Assembly: GCF_900103825.1 (NCBI RefSeq)
Contig: NZ_FNIF01000011.1
Location: forward strand, 80,001-144,000
Source of the DNA: Paenibacillus sp. yr247
Lineage (GTDB): Bacteria > Bacillota > Bacilli > Paenibacillales > NBRC-103111
Direction of reading: 5' to 3'
DNA: 64,000 bases
Shown: positions 63,057 to 64,000 of the stretch, one piece after another
How positions within the stretch are numbered: position 1 is the first letter of the stretch
Layout of the letters: each line of letters starts with the position of its first letter
Notes under the pieces: model-generated
Database searches by the model: none
Told to the model about the DNA's origin: nothing
What the model saw: the letters and a program-made list of their open reading frames with translations, nothing else
Made by a program: the position numbers and the translations under genes

Positions 63057-63710
63057 TTGCAATTGAGTCTAAAAGAAATATTAAAATTTATCCAGGATGG
63101 TTCATATTTGAAACTAAAACAGGAGGAGGAAAAGTTATATCTTTTAAAAAATATGATCAGGGCTGAACAGGATGAACTAAATTTAAAACGCATTGTTTGG
63201 AAAGAACATGGAGTAATTGGTGAGTTTGAAACCTGTAGGCAATACAGTTATAACCACTTGGATTTAAATGTATTACTTCTTGATCTAGGGATTTTACACC
63301 TAAATACATTTGTTAGAAGTGAAGAACTATTGGAAGAGGATAAGGAGAAATTAAAGGATATACAAATTCCTGGAAAATATTTTTTGAGATTTACTGCTAG
63401 TAATGATCTTAGAGCACAGATATCAGATTCGCAATATGACCCAAATTTAAATAATATTAGATTAATTGAAAAAGTTGCACTTTGGAGGGAATCTTATAAT
63501 AAGTTTGAGTTACTAAATAACCATTGGAAAAAAGTAAGGTTGAAAGTTCTAGAATCATCTGATTGTAAGTTATCTCAAAAAATAATATTTACTTGTGGAA
63601 CGCTTTCAATTGTTGAATCACCGGCAAGATATAGAACGGATAAGGTAGTTGACATACTTGGAATAGAGACAATATTAAAAAAGTCTAGAGTTGATCAAGA
63701 AAAATTATGA
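63057..63710 (+). CDS. Unknown protein in the TniQ operon (217 aa)
   Basis: TTG start at 63057 with AAGAAGGG 4-5 bp before it, 28 bp after the tniQ2 stop. The N-terminal helical, Glu/Lys-rich part (LKLKQEEEKLYLLKNMIRAE) is followed by a mixed alpha/beta region with a YSYNHLDLNVLLLDLGILHL segment. No recognised family. Its TGA ends two bases before the IS3-family end, so the original C-terminus may have been longer and replaced by the insertion, or the IS may have landed just after the gene. An accessory role in the two-TniQ module is inferred from position. Confidence 0.65.
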   Translation: MQLSLKEILKFIQDGSYLKLKQEEEKLYLLKNMIRAEQDELNLKRIVWKEHGVIGEFETCRQYSYNHLDLNVLLLDLGILHLNTFVRSEELLEEDKEKLKDIQIPGKYFLRFTASNDLRAQISDSQYDPNLNNIRLIEKVALWRESYNKFELLNNHWKKVRLKVLESSDCKLSQKIIFTCGTLSIVESPARYRTDKVVDILGIETILKKSRVDQEKL

Positions 63711-63712
63711 TC

Positions 63713-64000
63713 TGGACCCTTTGTCAAGGACACTTGAAAAAAGCCTTGTGTCTAGGCGGCTAACAATAGATGATTCCTGTATTGCACAGGTGTCATCTTT
63801 TTTAATCCCCACTGATATCGATTATTGTTGTAGTAGCGAATATAACGGTCAATCTCTCGTTGTAGTTCTCCTAATGAGGAACAATTACGATGATCAACAT
63901 GGTCCTTCATGTGGCCAAAAAAAGACTCTTGAGGCGCATTGTCCCAGCAATTTCCTCGTCTAGACATGGATTGACCTAACCCTTTTTGCTTCAAAAGTTC
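63713..64000 (-). mobile_element. IS3-family insertion sequence, 3' end (runs off window)
   Basis: The terminal sequence TGGACCCTTTGTCAAGGACA (inverted-repeat-like) starts at 63713, followed by the C-terminal part of an OrfB transposase read toward it. The rest lies beyond base 64000. Confidence 0.82.
63752..64000 (-). CDS. IS3-family transposase OrfB, C-terminal part
   Basis: 83 residues inside the window; the frame is open through base 64000, so the gene starts outside. The rve-type integrase core end is clear: SMSRRGNCWDNAPQESFFGH with the last catalytic Glu of the DDE triad, then REIDRYIRYYNNNRYQWGLK and MTPVQYR. OrfA and the N-terminal half of OrfB are not in view. Probably intact or recently active judging by the preserved motifs. 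Confidence 0.92.
   Translation of the reverse strand, partial: ELLKQKGLGQSMSRRGNCWDNAPQESFFGHMKDHVDHRNCSSLGELQREIDRYIRYYNNNRYQWGLKKMTPVQYRNHLLLAA

Noticed and set aside
63693..63712. Possible inverted copy of the island end repeat near the IS
   Set aside because: Only AAATTATG is shared, in AT-rich coding sequence, and without repeated copies; not convincing as the other transposon end.

Overview
The window looks like a chromosomal segment of a spore-forming Firmicute of the Paenibacillus type (Bacillales). Strong AGGAGG-type ribosome binding sites, sigma-A-like promoters, intrinsic terminators and a clear Bacillales gene set support this: YhaO/YhaN, YqhH/YqhG, LipM, YqzE, YkvI, Xpt, D-amino-acid transaminase, an S-layer-anchored RCC1 protein and a class II (B12-dependent) ribonucleotide reductase. 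No rRNA or CRISPR array was seen. There is one tRNA, tRNA-Leu(CAG).

Layout. 1-1.4 kb: end of a sugar isomerase/oxidoreductase operon. 1.4-1.9 kb: decayed MATE remnant and a small polar ORF. 1.9-9.2 kb: MerR/TipAS regulator with its own 19-bp-spacer promoter, LysE exporter, amino-acid permease, Rieske protein, threonine-aldolase-like enzyme, ATP-dependent DNA ligase, MarR remnant, metallo-hydrolase and phosphoesterase. 9.2-13.5 kb: regulators around an isolated fabF, divergent from an MmyB-like regulator across a perfect inverted repeat, then a chemoreceptor pseudogene. 13.7-20.5 kb: ring-cleaving dioxygenase, HxlR regulator and a divergent four-gene pentose-phosphate operon (zwf-tkt-gnd-tal). 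20.7-24.3 kb: polysaccharide deacetylase, phosphodiester glycosidase-like protein and two divergent DUF1003 paralogues. 24.5-32.6 kb: RND efflux pair followed by a secreted RCC1/SLH protein. 33-42.7 kb: GGDEF protein, glycosyltransferase, the YhaO/YhaN nuclease pair and membrane proteins. 42.7-55.9 kb: housekeeping and small hypothetical genes, including xpt, cbiZ, tRNA-Leu, a Bax-inhibitor protein, yqzE, yqhH-yqhG, lipM and dat.

56.0-58.65 kb is nrdJ, preceded by two NrdR-box-like sites flanking a TATAAT. At the end of the nrdJ terminator, base 58680, the character changes to AT-rich sequence. It opens with TGT and three direct repeats resembling transposase-binding repeats of a Tn7/Tn5053-type end. 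Then come a TniQ-family gene, a divergent XRE regulator, a small gene resembling a detached TnsB C-terminal beta-barrel domain that overlaps a second TniQ gene by 4 bp, and an unknown 217-residue protein. An IS3-family element then runs off the window. No DDE transposase core or TnsC ATPase of a Tn7-like system is visible, so this is either a decayed Tn7-like element, one end of a larger one, or a repurposed two-TniQ module. It is the most interesting part of the window.

Likely functional links: zwf/tkt/gnd/tal supplies NADPH and pentoses, with a possibly redox-sensing HxlR regulator upstream and a dioxygenase that handles aromatic or quinone compounds beside it. CbiZ (cobinamide salvage) may support the B12-dependent NrdJ. 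Several intergenic regions hold gene debris (MATE, MarR, chemoreceptor), showing ongoing loss by deletion and frameshift.
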